64,000 bases of DNA from Kappaphycus alvarezii (Eukaryota; Rhodophyta; Florideophyceae; Gigartinales; Solieriaceae): the NCBI GenBank assembly GCA_002205965.3, contig NADL03000699.1, positions 1,302,001 through 1,366,000 of the forward strand. The letters are read 5' to 3'. Position numbers and translations under genes: made by a program. Below, one piece after another: positions 53,961 to 63,818 of the stretch (position 1 is its first letter; each line of letters starts with the position of its first letter). Under the pieces are notes generated by a model. The model was not told the DNA's origin. It saw only the letters and a program-made list of their open reading frames with translations, and ran no database searches.

Positions 53961-54147
53961 AGGACACCGGCCACTGTGAGCCACAACAAAACCCGCGCAA
54001 ATTCGCAACAACAAATTCCATGTTATATTTTAAATCAATTTCGAATCTATAGAAATTGCCCTCCAAAGCCTGTATAGCCCCATTCAGCCAGAGCTACAAA
54101 CCCTTCTAACATCTCCAATCCCCTACCACTCCCCCAACCATAATCAA

Positions 54148-55033
54148 AATGATCACCCTACACCCTTCCCAGTCCATTTCAGAAACCAATCACCCTCGCC
54201 CCCTAAACGCCGCTTCCCTACTCCCTCCTGGTCCCACCGAAGCGGACGATAACCTCCGTCGCCAAACGAAGAAGAAGGTCATATAATTCGTCAGAGGACT
54301 CTTCGTTGAGGAAAACGCGGAGGAGATTGAGGACGAGGTCGCTGAGGAGGAGGAATACGCTAGGGATTAGTTCGAGGAGGGGGTTGCCCCGGAGTTATTT
54401 TATGAGGATGAAGACTCGGACGAGGAGTTTATGGAAGAACTTCCAGAAGAGGACGACGACAAGGGCCAAGAATCCGAAGAAGATGATGAAAATACGGACG
54501 AGAAGTTCGTGTAAATGGGTGGAAAGAGGGGTAGTGGAGGTGATGGTGTGGGCCTCAGACTGGATGAGGGGACCAAGTGGTCCCGACGTTAGGTTTAGAT
54601 GGGTGTTTCTTTACTTTTTTAGATATTTTCCAAGAGGAAGTAGAAAGTCGTGAGCCACTCGGGATTACTTGTGGAGACTGCTTGGGTAGCATGTATATTT
54701 TGGAGGATTTGTTCGGATCTGATCTATGGGATTGGAACTCAGAGGACTACATTGATTGTGCGTCTCTTAAGTGTCTTTTTTCTGGAGTATACCGTATACA
54801 GCAATTATCTCAATGCAATTCATAGTATCTTTTGTAGCTTTGGTCGTACTGTAGGGGTAGCCGAAACTCCAAATAAGCCTATGAAACTGCTTCTTCGAAA
54901 AGAGGAAAAGCAAACTGGCAGAAAACTTCAAAGTGAGAATCCATTAGTAACGAAGTTGGTACTCGACTTCGGACCCAAAATGTATAAACAGCTCGCACGC
55001 TGCGAAGCGAAGTGGAAGATCCTGCCCCTTTAG
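54148..55033 (+). pseudogene. Broken left copy of the acidic-protein gene
   Basis: It reads MITLHPSQSISETNHPRPLN from an ATG near 54150, then LRRQTKKKVI, a TAA, FVRGLFVEENAEEIEDEV, a TAG, FEEGVAPELFYEDEDSDEE and acidic sequence to a stop at 54512. The C-terminal block is at 54620-54825: DIFQEEVESREPLGITCGDC, LGSMYILEDLFGSDL. It is homologous throughout to the intact gene at 62671-63321, in inverted orientation, with at least two in-frame stops and frame changes. The downstream region (54770-55030) also matches that after the intact copy. Confidence 0.75.
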
Positions 55034-55068
55034 AATTTTTTCGTAGTCCACTGAGCCCTCTTTCATTT

Positions 55069-55480
55069 AATTACAATGGTTAATTCGGAGCTTGAAGATA
55101 GCTGCTCATCCTCTACGCATTTACTTTTCGGTGTCCAAGTAGACAGTAAATCATAACATTTCCAGTAAAGCAAAAGACAGATTAATCACCCCAGATACCA
55201 TAAATTGGGCCATTGTGCTCAAATTACCAATAATATTGCTCAAGCAAGCAGGTTGAAACAGCAGCTTCGTTGACAATATCTGAGTCCGACTGGCACGTGC
55301 CTGAAAAACACATATCAGTGTGGATCCTACACGAAAATTTGTCAAAGGCGCAAATGCGGTTCATTTTGATCTCCGATAAAATCTCAACTCGGTAAAACTT
55401 CATACATGCAATTCGTATTATTCGATCATGAGAGTCTGAGTCCTAAACAAGTCGCACAGGCGCTTGGCACGACTGCAACT
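55069..55480 (-). repeat. 3' LTR of copia-4
   Basis: Plus-strand left LTR, starting AATTACAATGGTTAATTCGG. The purine run AGAGTGGG (minus strand, 55481-55488) just inside it serves as polypurine tract. Confidence 0.88.
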
Positions 55481-55522
55481 CCCACTCTTACGACTTGCAC
55501 GGACTCAACGCAGACTCTTTTC

Positions 55523-56229
55523 TTAAGCCATACAGTTATTCTCAGGGCCCAACAGGGCAATGCCATCGCGTTGTCTCGCAAAGTGAATTCGAGGCAATGA
55601 TTTTGTCAATAAATCAGCATGCATATCTTGAGTGGCACAGTACACCAGTCGAATAGTTCCTCTATCAACGTTTTCTTTGACAAATTTGTACCGAATTGAG
55701 ACATGCTTCGCATGTCGTATGCCTTCAGTTCCCCAAACCATGGCACCTTGATTATCCTCGTAAACAGTTGTGCTCTCAGGTTGGTGGCAGTCGAGATCTT
55801 CTAAGAGCTGGCGTAACCATACAACCAATTTCACATCATCACTTAAAGCAACAAATTCAGCTTCTGTAGTAGAAAGCATTACAGTTTTCTGCTTAGTTGT
55901 TCTCCATGAAATTGTACTATCCCCGAGTCTAATGAGAGTACTAGACGTAGAGTGGCGATCATGGTAGTCTCCCGCCTAGTCTGCATCACAGAATGCATTC
56001 AGTATTCTGCTGTATCCCTCGCAGAGTCGCAAAGCATAGTCCTCAGTACCGTTGAGGTACCTTAAAATTCTTCTCAACATCTGCCAATGTGTTTGTGTCG
56101 GACAAGATGTATACCGACACAAGATTCCAACTGAAGCACTAATATAAGCCCTTGTACGAGTTGACGAATACAGTAAAGATCCAAGTAGCTCTTGGTATTT
56201 GACTTTGTAAAACGGTTGGTGAGCGGAAT
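55523..56229 (-). pseudogene. Copia-4 RNase H
   Basis: 55880-56000 gives AGDYHDRHSTSSTLIRLGDS and ISWRTTKQKTVMLSTTEAEF; 55523-55879 continues VALSDDVKLVVWLRQLLEDL, VYEDNQGAMVWGTEG, HAKHVSIRYKFVKENVDRGT and DMHADLLTKSLP. The Asp-Glu-Asp pattern of copia RNase H is visible (TEAE, EDNQ, HADxLTK). Mostly open. Confidence 0.82.
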
Positions 56230-57047
56230 TTATATCTCCTGATTCCTTAATGCGCCCTCTGCCATTGATGTAGACACTTTACGACAATTATCCATGGTAT
56301 AATTCTGTATAAGTTGTCTCAAAAAAGGTTTTTGAGACAACCGAGCACCATCATCGTCTTGGATGAACAGAATAACTAGGAAAGACTTGAGTAAACAAAG
56401 GTCCTTTACATCAAGATGCATGCTTATTTCCTTGACTGCAGATCTGATTCTATCCAAGCTCGGTCCCATCAGAACCGTTTCTTCAACATAAAGCAATAGC
56501 CAGACATTATCCGGACGAAATAAAAAGCGGTCTGATTGCATGCTCTTAAATTCAAGCTTCCGTACAACTGATAAAAACTTATCAAACCATAACTTGTGTG
56601 ACTGTTTGAGTCCGTATAAACCCTTTTTAGCTGGAGAACTTCACCTTCATTACAGAGCATTAGACAGGGGGGTGAAGACACATGTAAGTCTTCCTAAATC
56701 TCTCCATGAAGGAAAGCCGTCGTTATTTTGAGCTGTTGTGCATATTACCCCCTCGCAATAGCAATAGCCAAACGACTTCTTAGTGTATTGAAATCAATAA
56801 AAGGAGCATATTTGTGCTCACCATTACTCTGCATAAAATCCCTGGCAACAAGCCTTGCCTTATGCTGTGCAACATGACCATGTTCATAGTATTTCCTCGT
56901 AAACAAAAATCGAGTATGAATAACACGAGCTCGATAGCGCTTTTGAACACCTTGCCAGGTACCATGTTTCTTTAAAGATTGCTGCTCATATTGTAGTTCC
57001 TTGCTCCATTGGGCGGAATGAGACGTGGCCTCCGTCCCCTGTCGCAA
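56230..57047 (-). pseudogene. Copia-4 reverse transcriptase, YVEE active site
   Basis: 56745-57047 gives WSKELQYEQQSLKKHGTW, TRFLFTRKYYEHGHVAQHKA and RLVARDFMQSNGEHKYAPFI. The stretch 56545-56740 is degraded. 56230-56541 gives WLLLYVEETVLMGPSLDRIR, where the family has YVDD, so both metal-binding Asp are Glu. DVKDLCLLKSFLVILFIQDD follows (DLG...FLG motif degraded). Inactive. Confidence 0.8.
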
Positions 57048-57960
57048 ATTTGGGAAAACGATCTCTCTAACACTCTACGGTGCGTACTTTGGCGCGAAGT
57101 CGCCACGGATGGTTTTGATAAACCTTCAATTTTGGTATTTATTTGGGACTCATGTATTTACTCCAACGACTACTGTATCTTATAGCTGCATTGTATGCAT
57201 GGTGTGCTAACAGCACTGTATGGCACTGTACACTGTAAGGGCACGATTCACTCCCTGTGTCACGGCATTACTTACCGCAGCTCACCCTTCCAGCTCAACG
57301 CATGCACGCCATTGACTACTGTATTACTGTATTCTATCTGTATTTTTATTTTTATTTCTAACCTAACCGTTACCTCGATAATGGATAGTATCTAACTTAA
57401 CTGATCTAGATATTAATTGGCACATTTGCCACTAACCGAGTAAACGGGCAACCAACTGCCTACGCTGGGATATTCCCCATAATTGCAACCATTAGGGAAC
57501 TGCCACCCTTTCTGCAACTTGGGCAAACGAGCCCCGTAGTTTCTTTCAGTAATCAGGTGTTCCTTGTTTCTGGGTGTGTTCCTTGTTGGTTCACCCAACC
57601 CAACTTAGGCCTTCGACTCCAAGGCAAGTGACGGCACGTCTAGTGAGTTTCATACTCAACCCGGGTTCTAAACCCACAACTCTACCACACTACCAAGAGA
57701 GTGGGCTCCGGAGACCCAAGTGGCTATACCAGCCTCCAGCTGGTATAACACCACACATATTCAACAGCTTGTTTCCACTCATGAAAGTCTTTGCAGCGCA
57801 TAGCCTCTTCGTACGTAGATGTGTCTGCTTCTGGCTTGGCGAACATAGCAGAGGAATCCCTCGGCTCATATCGCTGCACTGTATTCCTCCTTCCCCTTGG
57901 GTATCTGGTACGATCTCTGTCGACTGATGAGTTTTGACGTTCCTCATGATTACCATTTTC
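57048..57960 (-). pseudogene. Copia-4 RT N-terminus interrupted by foreign sequence
   Basis: 57750-57960 reads TYEEAMRCKDFHEWKQAVEY, the start of copia RT (EPxTYxEA...W..A). RT sequence then breaks off and resumes at 57047 with a second version of the same motif (HSAQWSKELQYEQQSLKKHG). The ~690 bp between has no pol frame. It includes, near 57630-57680, CGTCTAGTGAGTTT and 16 bp further GGGTTCTAAACCC, which resemble pol III A and B boxes. An insertion or a recombination between two copia copies are both possible. Confidence 0.45.
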
Positions 57961-58326
57961 CGCAGGAGCTACATAGGTCAGTTCATCATTCTGTTCCTGT
58001 GTTGACTAAATACTGATTTCTGGCGTCTCAGTGGGTGCGGTTGTGTATTTCAGAGCCTCTTGTTGCTCCATTGTTAACCTTCCTTGACCGTCCTGTTTTA
58101 TATCCTCATTTCCAGGGCTGGGATCTGCAATATTGTCTCCTACCACTCGAGCTTCTTCGTTTCCATTAGTGAGAACATGATCAGTGGTGATGCTTGAGGT
58201 CTGTCCTGATACATGACTATTCTAATTATTTGTGTCAGATTATGACCCGCAGGACTCATCTGACTCCACTCCAATACCAGAGAATCTTTTTTCGTCCACA
58301 TTAACATCACATGATATTACAGCTGT

Positions 58327-59290
58327 TTATGTTGAAGGTAACCACAGTTTATACTGCTGATTTTCATCGTATCCAATTAAAATTTCAACTGTGGACTTAG
58401 AATCCAACTTCTTACGGAGTTCCTTTCGTATATGATACCAAGATAGGCAACCAAACACTTTGAGATGCCTGATATCTGGTTTCTCACCATGCATCAACTC
58501 ATATGAACTTGCCCTATCATTACGGGGTGACAAAATATAATTCTTAAATTTTGCCGCATGAACCACACCTTCTGCCCCAGAAATTCCTAGGCAGAGATGC
58601 ATGTTCCAGGATGCACCGAGCAGACTCCACGATTGTGCGGTTAACTCGCTCTGAATTCCATTTAGATTCGGAGATTATCGAGGCGCCATAGTTTGATCAA
58701 TTCCCTGACGCTTCAGATATTCTCGTATGCCCACATATTCACCACCACGATCAGAATGGGAGCTCTTGATTTTGCAATCAAATTTTTATTCAAGCCATGA
58801 ATGATATACCTTGAATTCTTCTAATACCTCGCTCTTCCTTTCAACTGGTACAATTATAATGTATCCACTGTACTCATCAATAAAAGAAGAAAAGTACAGA
58901 CAGCCAGAGAACGATGGGGTTGGCATTGGTCCACAGATATCTAAATGAATAACAGCACACCTCCTTTTAGATCTGTGATTTTTTGTCCCTGAATGCTGGT
59001 ATTTTCTGCTTACACTTCAAGCAAACATCACATTGCGGACTTTTTCTGTTCCATTTTTGTAGCCAGATCCATTCCAGTAACAGCATCGCGATTATGGATC
59101 TTCCGGATTGCTTCTCTAATTGCATGGCCCAGCCTGTAGTTCCACAAAGCAGTAGTGGATTTCAACGAGGGCCTAGGTGCCAAGGAATTGGTACCGGCCA
59201 CTGCAGTGAAAGTAACACCGCTGCTTTCAGAGTTTTCAATCTCTCTAAGTTCACAGACAGGAATAACACGGAAGTTGTTTACCCCGTCCC
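58327..59290 (-). pseudogene. Copia-4 integrase
   Basis: TTALWNYRLGHAIREAIRKI (GAG-pre), a Cys pair near 59020, IHLDICGPMPTPSFSG (first Asp), YSGYIIIVPVERKSEVLEEF, IKSSHSDRGGEYVGIREYLK (second Asp), then SPNLNGI followed by a frameshift and ERVNRTIVESARCILEHA, so the catalytic Glu exists but out of frame. 58327-58602 gives the C-terminal part DRASSYELMHGEKPDIRHLK, VFGCLSWYHIRKE. At least three stops. Confidence 0.75.
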
Positions 59291-59297
59291 CCAGTGA

Positions 59298-59900
59298 TCA
59301 CTGAAATTTGAGAACACCATGTTGAAGGCCACTGCACTTCCTGCTTCCGAAATTGATATTATATCCAGACTCACAAAGCCTCGCACACAATATCAAATTT
59401 GATTTGAGCCTTGGCACATAGAGTACATTCTGTAGAATCATCATACGTTCATATTGAGTACCCAAGGGTCCCACTTTTGTTTCTAGATACACAGTATTAA
59501 CATGAGTAGCGAACACACGTTTCCCATCACCTAACACAATTGGTTTAGATTGAATTCTCTTTGGGTCTGTGAGCCATGATTTCTCACAAATCACGTGCTC
59601 AGAGGCACCTGAGTCAAGTAAAAACGAAACTGTGCGATTCTCATCAGATGGTGATGACCCTTTCATTGCCATAGTTCCTTGGGCAACCCTTTTTGTGGGC
59701 AAATTTTCCATTGTTACATCTGCAAGCCTTTTTCTCGGTAGAATGTAGTGGAAGGTTTTTCATGTGCCGTGCTAGAGGAGGTTCCTATCCCCTCGCGCCT
59801 CTTCGGGCATTCACGCATGAGATGGCCAATCTCATTACACTCATAACAACGTCTGTTTTCTTTCTATTTCTGATTACCCTTTTCTACGTTTGATCCAGAG
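59298..59900 (-). pseudogene. Copia-4 zinc knuckle and aspartic protease
   Basis: CYECNEIGHLMREC (about 59810-59855) is an intact C-x2-C-x4-H-x4-C knuckle. 59298-59711 is an open 137-codon frame with FLLDSGASEHVICEKSW (catalytic D-S-G intact), VFATHVNTVYLETKVG and MMILQNVLYVPRLKSNLIL, the normal copia protease. A frame change lies between the two parts. This is the best preserved enzyme domain of the element. Confidence 0.8.
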
Positions 59901-60025
59901 GTAAGGGCAGTTGCCGCGCGATAGCTATCCTTTACCCTGGTTTTCATCAACGAGCGCTCGTTCTGATCCTCAAATTACTGCAATAATTGAGCAGTTGCTG
60001 TTTCCGAATCCAGTTCTGCTTGCAA

Positions 60026-60540
60026 TTACATGCCCGAAGGGAGACTTGTTTTTGTCAAAAAAGATGACAAAAGCATCGCTATCTGTAAGTCCTCCGGTAA
60101 AGCACTTCCCATTGAAGCTAGACGATTAAAGATCTCCTCGAAAGCATCTATATAGTTTTGCATCAGCTGACCATTGTAGGAAAATCTAGACAGTCTAGCC
60201 TTTAGCTGTACCTTAGTAGCAATATTAGACACGGAATACCTTTCCTTTAATTTTTGCCATATCTTGAAAGGATTAGTCTTGCAGCTCAAAGACAAACGAA
60301 GAGGCCTATCCCATAGGCTCTAGATTATGGCTTCCCTTGCCACTGCTTCATTGCTCAGCACAGTTTCAGGTACTGTCTCAGCCTGCAGTACATCGCTCTG
60401 AATAGTCACCAAAACCCCTTTCGCTTCGAGAGCGGTTCAGTCCTAGCTGCCCACAAGTGAAAATCTTCTCTGGCTTTCCGTACAACTTGTAGGTTTTTCG
60501 AGAGTATCCCATGGTAGACAGCTGAAGAGTGATGAATTCT
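60026..60540 (-). pseudogene. Copia-4 gag (UBN2-type)
   Basis: MSLSCKTNPFKIWQKLKERY, KVQLKARLSRFSYNGQLMQN and YIDAFEEIFNRLASMGSALP followed by EDLQIAMLLSSF are the conserved gag blocks of copia. The upstream part to about 60540 is less legible with a TAG near 60318. Forms the particle. Confidence 0.7.
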
Positions 60541-60604
60541 GGACAATAGTGAATGAGGAGATAGGGTGATAGTAGTTAATTCAAGATAGTTGAAGTATTA
60601 GTTT

Positions 60605-60617
60605 TGGGCCCATAACC
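60605..60617 (-). promoter_or_regulatory. Primer-binding site of copia-4 (initiator tRNA-Met anticodon arm)
   Basis: Minus strand GGTTATGGGCCCA directly follows the 5' LTR, the same site as in copia-3 although the LTRs are unrelated. Confidence 0.75.
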
Positions 60618-61029
60618 AATTACAATGGTTAATTCGGAGCTTGAAGATAGCTGCTCATCCTCTATGTATTTACTTTTCGGTGTTTAAGTAGACAATAAAT
60701 CACTACATTTCCAGTAAAGGAAAAGACAGATTAATCACCTCAGATACTATAAATTGTGCCGTTGTGCTCAAATTACCAACAGTATTGCACAAGCAAGCAG
60801 GTTGAAACAGCAGTTTCGTTGTCAATATCCAAGTCCGACTGGCAAGTGCCTGAAAAACACACATCAGTGTGGATCCTGTACAAAAATTTGTCAAAGGCGC
60901 AAAAGCGGTTCATTTTGATCTCCGATAAAATCCCAACTCGGTAAAACTTCATACATTCAGTTTGTATTATACGATTATGTGAATCTGAGTCTCGCACTTG
61001 TGGCAAACGCGCTTGACACGACTGCAACT
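60618..61029 (-). repeat. 5' LTR of copia-4
   Basis: 412 bp; about 46 differences to 55069-55480, a dozen of them clustered at 60980-61010. Confidence 0.88.
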
Positions 61030-61335
61030 CATTTCCACCAATCTCATTTGCCCTGTTACGTCTACGGTTGCAATTTCGTCGCTCGCAAAGTAGTGGTATA
61101 GCCTGCCCCCTTCCTAACAAAGTCGTGAGCCCTGGGTCCCTCGTCCATATACGCCACTTTTTTTCCTACAACTACCTTACGGTAGCACTTTTGTCGCCCG
61201 CAACACCTCAGTTTTTAGATAGTGGACCCCAAGTATCTCTTTTACGCCAATTTAGCGCCATCAGGCACCATCACGAGCCTTTTATGCACAACAGCCCTCT
61301 CTGCTTCGACTACCCTTACCAACCGACTCTTTGGT

Positions 61336-61470
61336 TAAGATCTAACTGGATGGTTCACGTCGACAACGTGCAGTGAAACCTGAGATATGGTGGGAAGAGC
61401 GACCGATGACCACAGTGTATATCTGAGGCGATGGTAGATGCATGTGCGACTACTAAGGTGGGGGGGTATG
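61336..61470 (-). pseudogene. LINE endonuclease C-terminus, fragment E
   Basis: The minus strand reads CIYHRLRYTLWSSVALPTIS, QVSLHVVDVNHPVRS and a stop, matching the end of fragments A, B and D. The shared tail TTAGATCTTAACC follows. Only ~40 residues remain. Confidence 0.5.
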
Positions 61471-61659
61471 GGAGCAGCAGTTTACGATATGGGTTAAATG
61501 CTGTCGACTTTCCAAATAATCTCCGCAGCTCACGGGAACCAAGTAAGCTAAGAACCCGAGGATAATATTGGGGTTACGGTACTATGTACGGATGCGCAAC
61601 GCTGCAAAGTCCCGGAAAATAAAGTTTGAATCGGGTGACTAATCTCTCCTTGCAGGGCA

Positions 61660-62060
61660 CGGGAAATCACAGACGCCGCAAACGCTGACCAGATAGCGTA
61701 ACTAAGCTTCTGCTGCAGGCTAGTCTTCATTCCTCCCATCGGGCATCCGCTGTGAGACGCGACAGCTGCCCCGTACGGTACCTCTATGACCTTGGATGTT
61801 GTCAGAGACGGTGATTCTAACTAGTCGAAAGCCCGAGGCACATAATTCCACTCGAGCCTCGATCGTTTCGGCCGTCCCTCGCCAGGGACGGTTGCTAAAT
61901 TCGTGGCCATACCCCTCTTCTCCCTCTGTTCTGTTGCATTGGCAACGGTTTGCTTTTCCCGTGCTGCCATTCACAAACGCCTTTCCTAGAATGACGATGA
62001 TACCGTGACGTCGCACGCCGCTAGGAGGGGGCGTGGTGCCTGCTAAATCAGACCGTGAGT
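61660..62060 (-). pseudogene. LINE restriction-like endonuclease fragment F2
   Basis: The minus strand reads LLAACDVTVSSSF (DVT core), MAARENQTVANATEQREKRG, WNYVPRAFD, LESPSLTTSKVIEVPYGAA and KTSLQQKLSYAIWSAFAASV with two stops. It matches fragment F1 at 16390-16893 more closely than A-E, so it represents a second subfamily. 5'-truncated. Confidence 0.5.
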
Positions 62061-62670
62061 GCACCAGAGTGCTCGTGTGTCTCGCCTTCAGTCGAAGTAC
62101 GCACTTCATCTCGTATTAAACCCCGACCCATGCTCCCGAGAACAGTTCTCGGCCAAATACCTTCTCCTCTGCGGTGTCCTGTTGGTCCATCTAAGGCATT
62201 TGTTGTCTGGGTCTGCCATATGGTATCTGTTAGGGATAAATCAGCAGGGGAAGAGATCCTCAGAACCAATTTCCCCAAGAAGGAGGTGTTGCAAGCGACA
62301 GAAGTGCTACCGTGGTATAGTTGAACGAACGAAAAGGAGTGGATAGGGAAGACAGTTGAATGGGCTACAAGCAAGTATGGAAAGGGCAGAGTCTACCACC
62401 TATGCTTAGTGACTAGGGTAAAATAAATGCTTCTTGGGTCTGAAGTTGACTCTCAACTTCCTAACTATTTGGGACTGGGCTTGAATTTGTCTGCTAACTT
62501 GCTTGACCTCTCCATGAGGAAGCAGTTTACTCAGCTTATATAGACTTTTGGCTACCCCTAAAGTCCGAACAAAACTACAGAAGGTACCAGGAAATTCACA
62601 GAAACAATTTGTGTGGATGACATACTCTAAACAGAAGATACTTAAGAAACTAACAATCAATGAGGTCCTC

Positions 62671-63321
62671 TTATTTTCCATTTTCTAAATCAGATCCAAA
62701 CAACTCCTCTAAAATATCCATGCTGTCCAAGCAGTCCCCACAAATATCTGCGAATGGCTCACAGCTCTCTATTCCCTCCTGGGAGATATCTAAACTACTA
62801 AAGATATCTCCATACGGTTCTAGCGTCGGCACCACTTGATCCATACTCTCCAGTCCACGCCCCACCAGTACAACACTTTCCATGCCCCCATTTCCCTCAT
62901 CCAACTCGTCCTCGTCCTCGTCATCCTCCTCTTCCTCCTCTTCCTCCTCTTCATCCTCCTCATCCTCCTCTTCAACCTCCTCTTCCTCCTCTTCAACCTC
63001 CTCTTCCTCCTCTTCATCTTCCTCTTCCTCCTCATCCTCCCCGTCCTCCTCTTTATTAACCTCATAGACCAATCCAGGGGCTACCCACTCCTCAAAGGTC
63101 TCCCCAGCTCTCTCCTCGATGTCCCACTCTCGCCCATTACCTACCTCCTCCGCCTCATCCTCGATAAAGAGGCGACGCACGAATTCGATGACCTTTTTCT
63201 TGGTTTGCCGGCGCAGGTAGTCCTCGCGGTCAGTAGGTCCGAAAGGGAGTAGGGGAATAGAGTTTAGGGGGCGGGGATGGCGATTTTTGGAAATGATTTT
63301 CGAGGGGCGTAGATTGGTCAT
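62671..63321 (-). CDS. Intact acidic protein gene, 216 aa, unknown function
   Basis: ATG at 63321 in a good context (CTACCAAAATG). N-terminal basic region with PLNSIPLLPFGPTDREDYLR and RQTKKKVIEFVRRLFIEDEA, a likely helical segment, then FEEWVAPGLVYEVNKEE and a ~60-residue Glu/Asp run encoded by a TCCTCC/TCTTCC microsatellite (62905-63055), then LESMDQVVPTLEPYGDIFSS, DISQEGIESCEPFADICGDC and LDSMDILEELFGSDLENGK. No signal peptide or membrane segment; a nuclear or chromatin role is possible from the acidic tract but unproven. Homology with the broken copy extends over both ends, so both ends were coding and conserved. It is the best candidate for a functional gene here. Confidence 0.6.
   Translation of the reverse strand: MTNLRPSKIISKNRHPRPLNSIPLLPFGPTDREDYLRRQTKKKVIEFVRRLFIEDEAEEVGNGREWDIEERAGETFEEWVAPGLVYEVNKEEDGEDEEEEEDEEEEEEVEEEEEEVEEEDEEDEEEEEEEEEDDEDEDELDEGNGGMESVVLVGRGLESMDQVVPTLEPYGDIFSSLDISQEGIESCEPFADICGDCLDSMDILEELFGSDLENGK
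62905..63055. repeat. TCC/TCT trinucleotide microsatellite within the acidic gene
   Basis: Pure pyrimidine on the plus strand in multiples of three; encodes the Glu/Asp run on the minus strand. The left copy has a much shorter acidic stretch, so length varies between paralogues. Confidence 0.85.
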
Positions 63322-63440
63322 TTTGGTAGGTTTGGGGGAATGGGAGATAATGGAGGGTGTTTCGGGTGTGTGGGGGGAGAGGTGTGATGAGAAAAATGAT
63401 CGGGTACGTTTAAAACTTGGAATAAAGGGGTTTAAATAGG
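63322..63440 (-). promoter_or_regulatory. Promoter-like region of the acidic gene
   Basis: On the minus strand CTATTTAAACCCC (63428-63440) is TATA-like, about 110 bp upstream of the ATG, followed by a C-rich tract (CACCTCTCCCCCCACACACC). The left copy has the same plan with GTATAGCCCC and a C-rich leader. Confidence 0.4.
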
Positions 63441-63818
63441 CTCCCGGGGCAGGTTCTATAGATTAGAAATAGGTAAAATAAATCTGCAAGGGATTTTTGT
63501 AGTAGTACATTTGCGCCCTTTTTCTCAAAAAAAGTGAATTTGGAGGAGAAGGTAAGCAAAAAGGGAAAAAGAACTTGATTCGGGATCGATTCAGAGGGGT
63601 AGATGCAGTATAAAAATATCTAGATAAAATGGAAGTAAATTTGGAGAGGACCGCGGTAATGATAAGCGAGGTTCAGGGAGGACGAGGAAGGACCGGAACT
63701 ACAAGCAAATTTGGACAAGGAGAGGTAGTACAGTAAACTGAAGGCCTGTAGATGACGGCGACAAAAAAATCTGCGCCTAACACCCCCCGCACTTAGGTCG
63801 AACGTCCCGTCTCGTTCT

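Larger units (their letters stand above)
52526..53985 (-). mobile_element. 1.45-kb segment present only in the left arm, with zinc-finger ORF
   Basis: Arm homology stops near 52525 (CTCTTTTATG) and resumes near 53990 (CCGCGCAAATTC against GGGCGCAAATGT). The extra segment holds an A-rich tract on the minus strand (52600-52690), the C2H2 ORF, tandem repeats, a TATA box and hairpin repeats. A-rich 3' end next to a stop codon suggests a retrocopied or retrotransposed unit in minus orientation; no target duplication was identified, and deletion from the right arm is the alternative. Confidence 0.5.
52140..55033 (+). repeat. Left arm of a large inverted duplication
   Basis: 52215-52520 matches the reverse complement of 63480-63830 (GAGACGGGACG, GTAGTTC-GGTCCTTCCTCG, TTCACTTCCATTT-AT-TAGATAT, TTTTTAGCTTACC against TTTTTGCTTACC). 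54000-55033 matches the reverse complement of 62400-63500 (GAATCTATAGAA, ACGAAGAAGAAGGTCAT, TTCGGATCTGATCT). Between these, 52526-53985 has no counterpart on the right. The homologous leader GACCATTATGAAACCA at 52165 corresponds to GAACACTATGAAACCA at the right window edge. Confidence 0.75.
55069..61029 (-). mobile_element. Ty1/copia retrotransposon, minus strand (copia-4)
   Basis: Two 412-bp LTRs (55069-55480 and 60618-61029, about 89% identical by eye) are bounded by CATTT on both sides (55064-55068 and 61030-61034). The internal region reads gag, zinc knuckle, protease, integrase, RT, RNase H on the minus strand. The LTR ends on the coding strand are AGTTGCAG...TTGTAATT, not TG...CA. It lies between the two inverted arms. 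Stops, a frameshift at the integrase Glu and a changed RT box make it inactive. Confidence 0.9.

Noticed and set aside
57625..57690. A tRNA gene
   Set aside because: A- and B-box-like strings exist, but the spacing is too short, no acceptor stem pairs and the cloverleaf cannot be drawn; kept only as a possible SINE signal.
62836..63252. Plus-strand Leu-rich and Ser-run ORFs
   Set aside because: They are translations of the microsatellite opposite the acidic gene; no independent start or domain.
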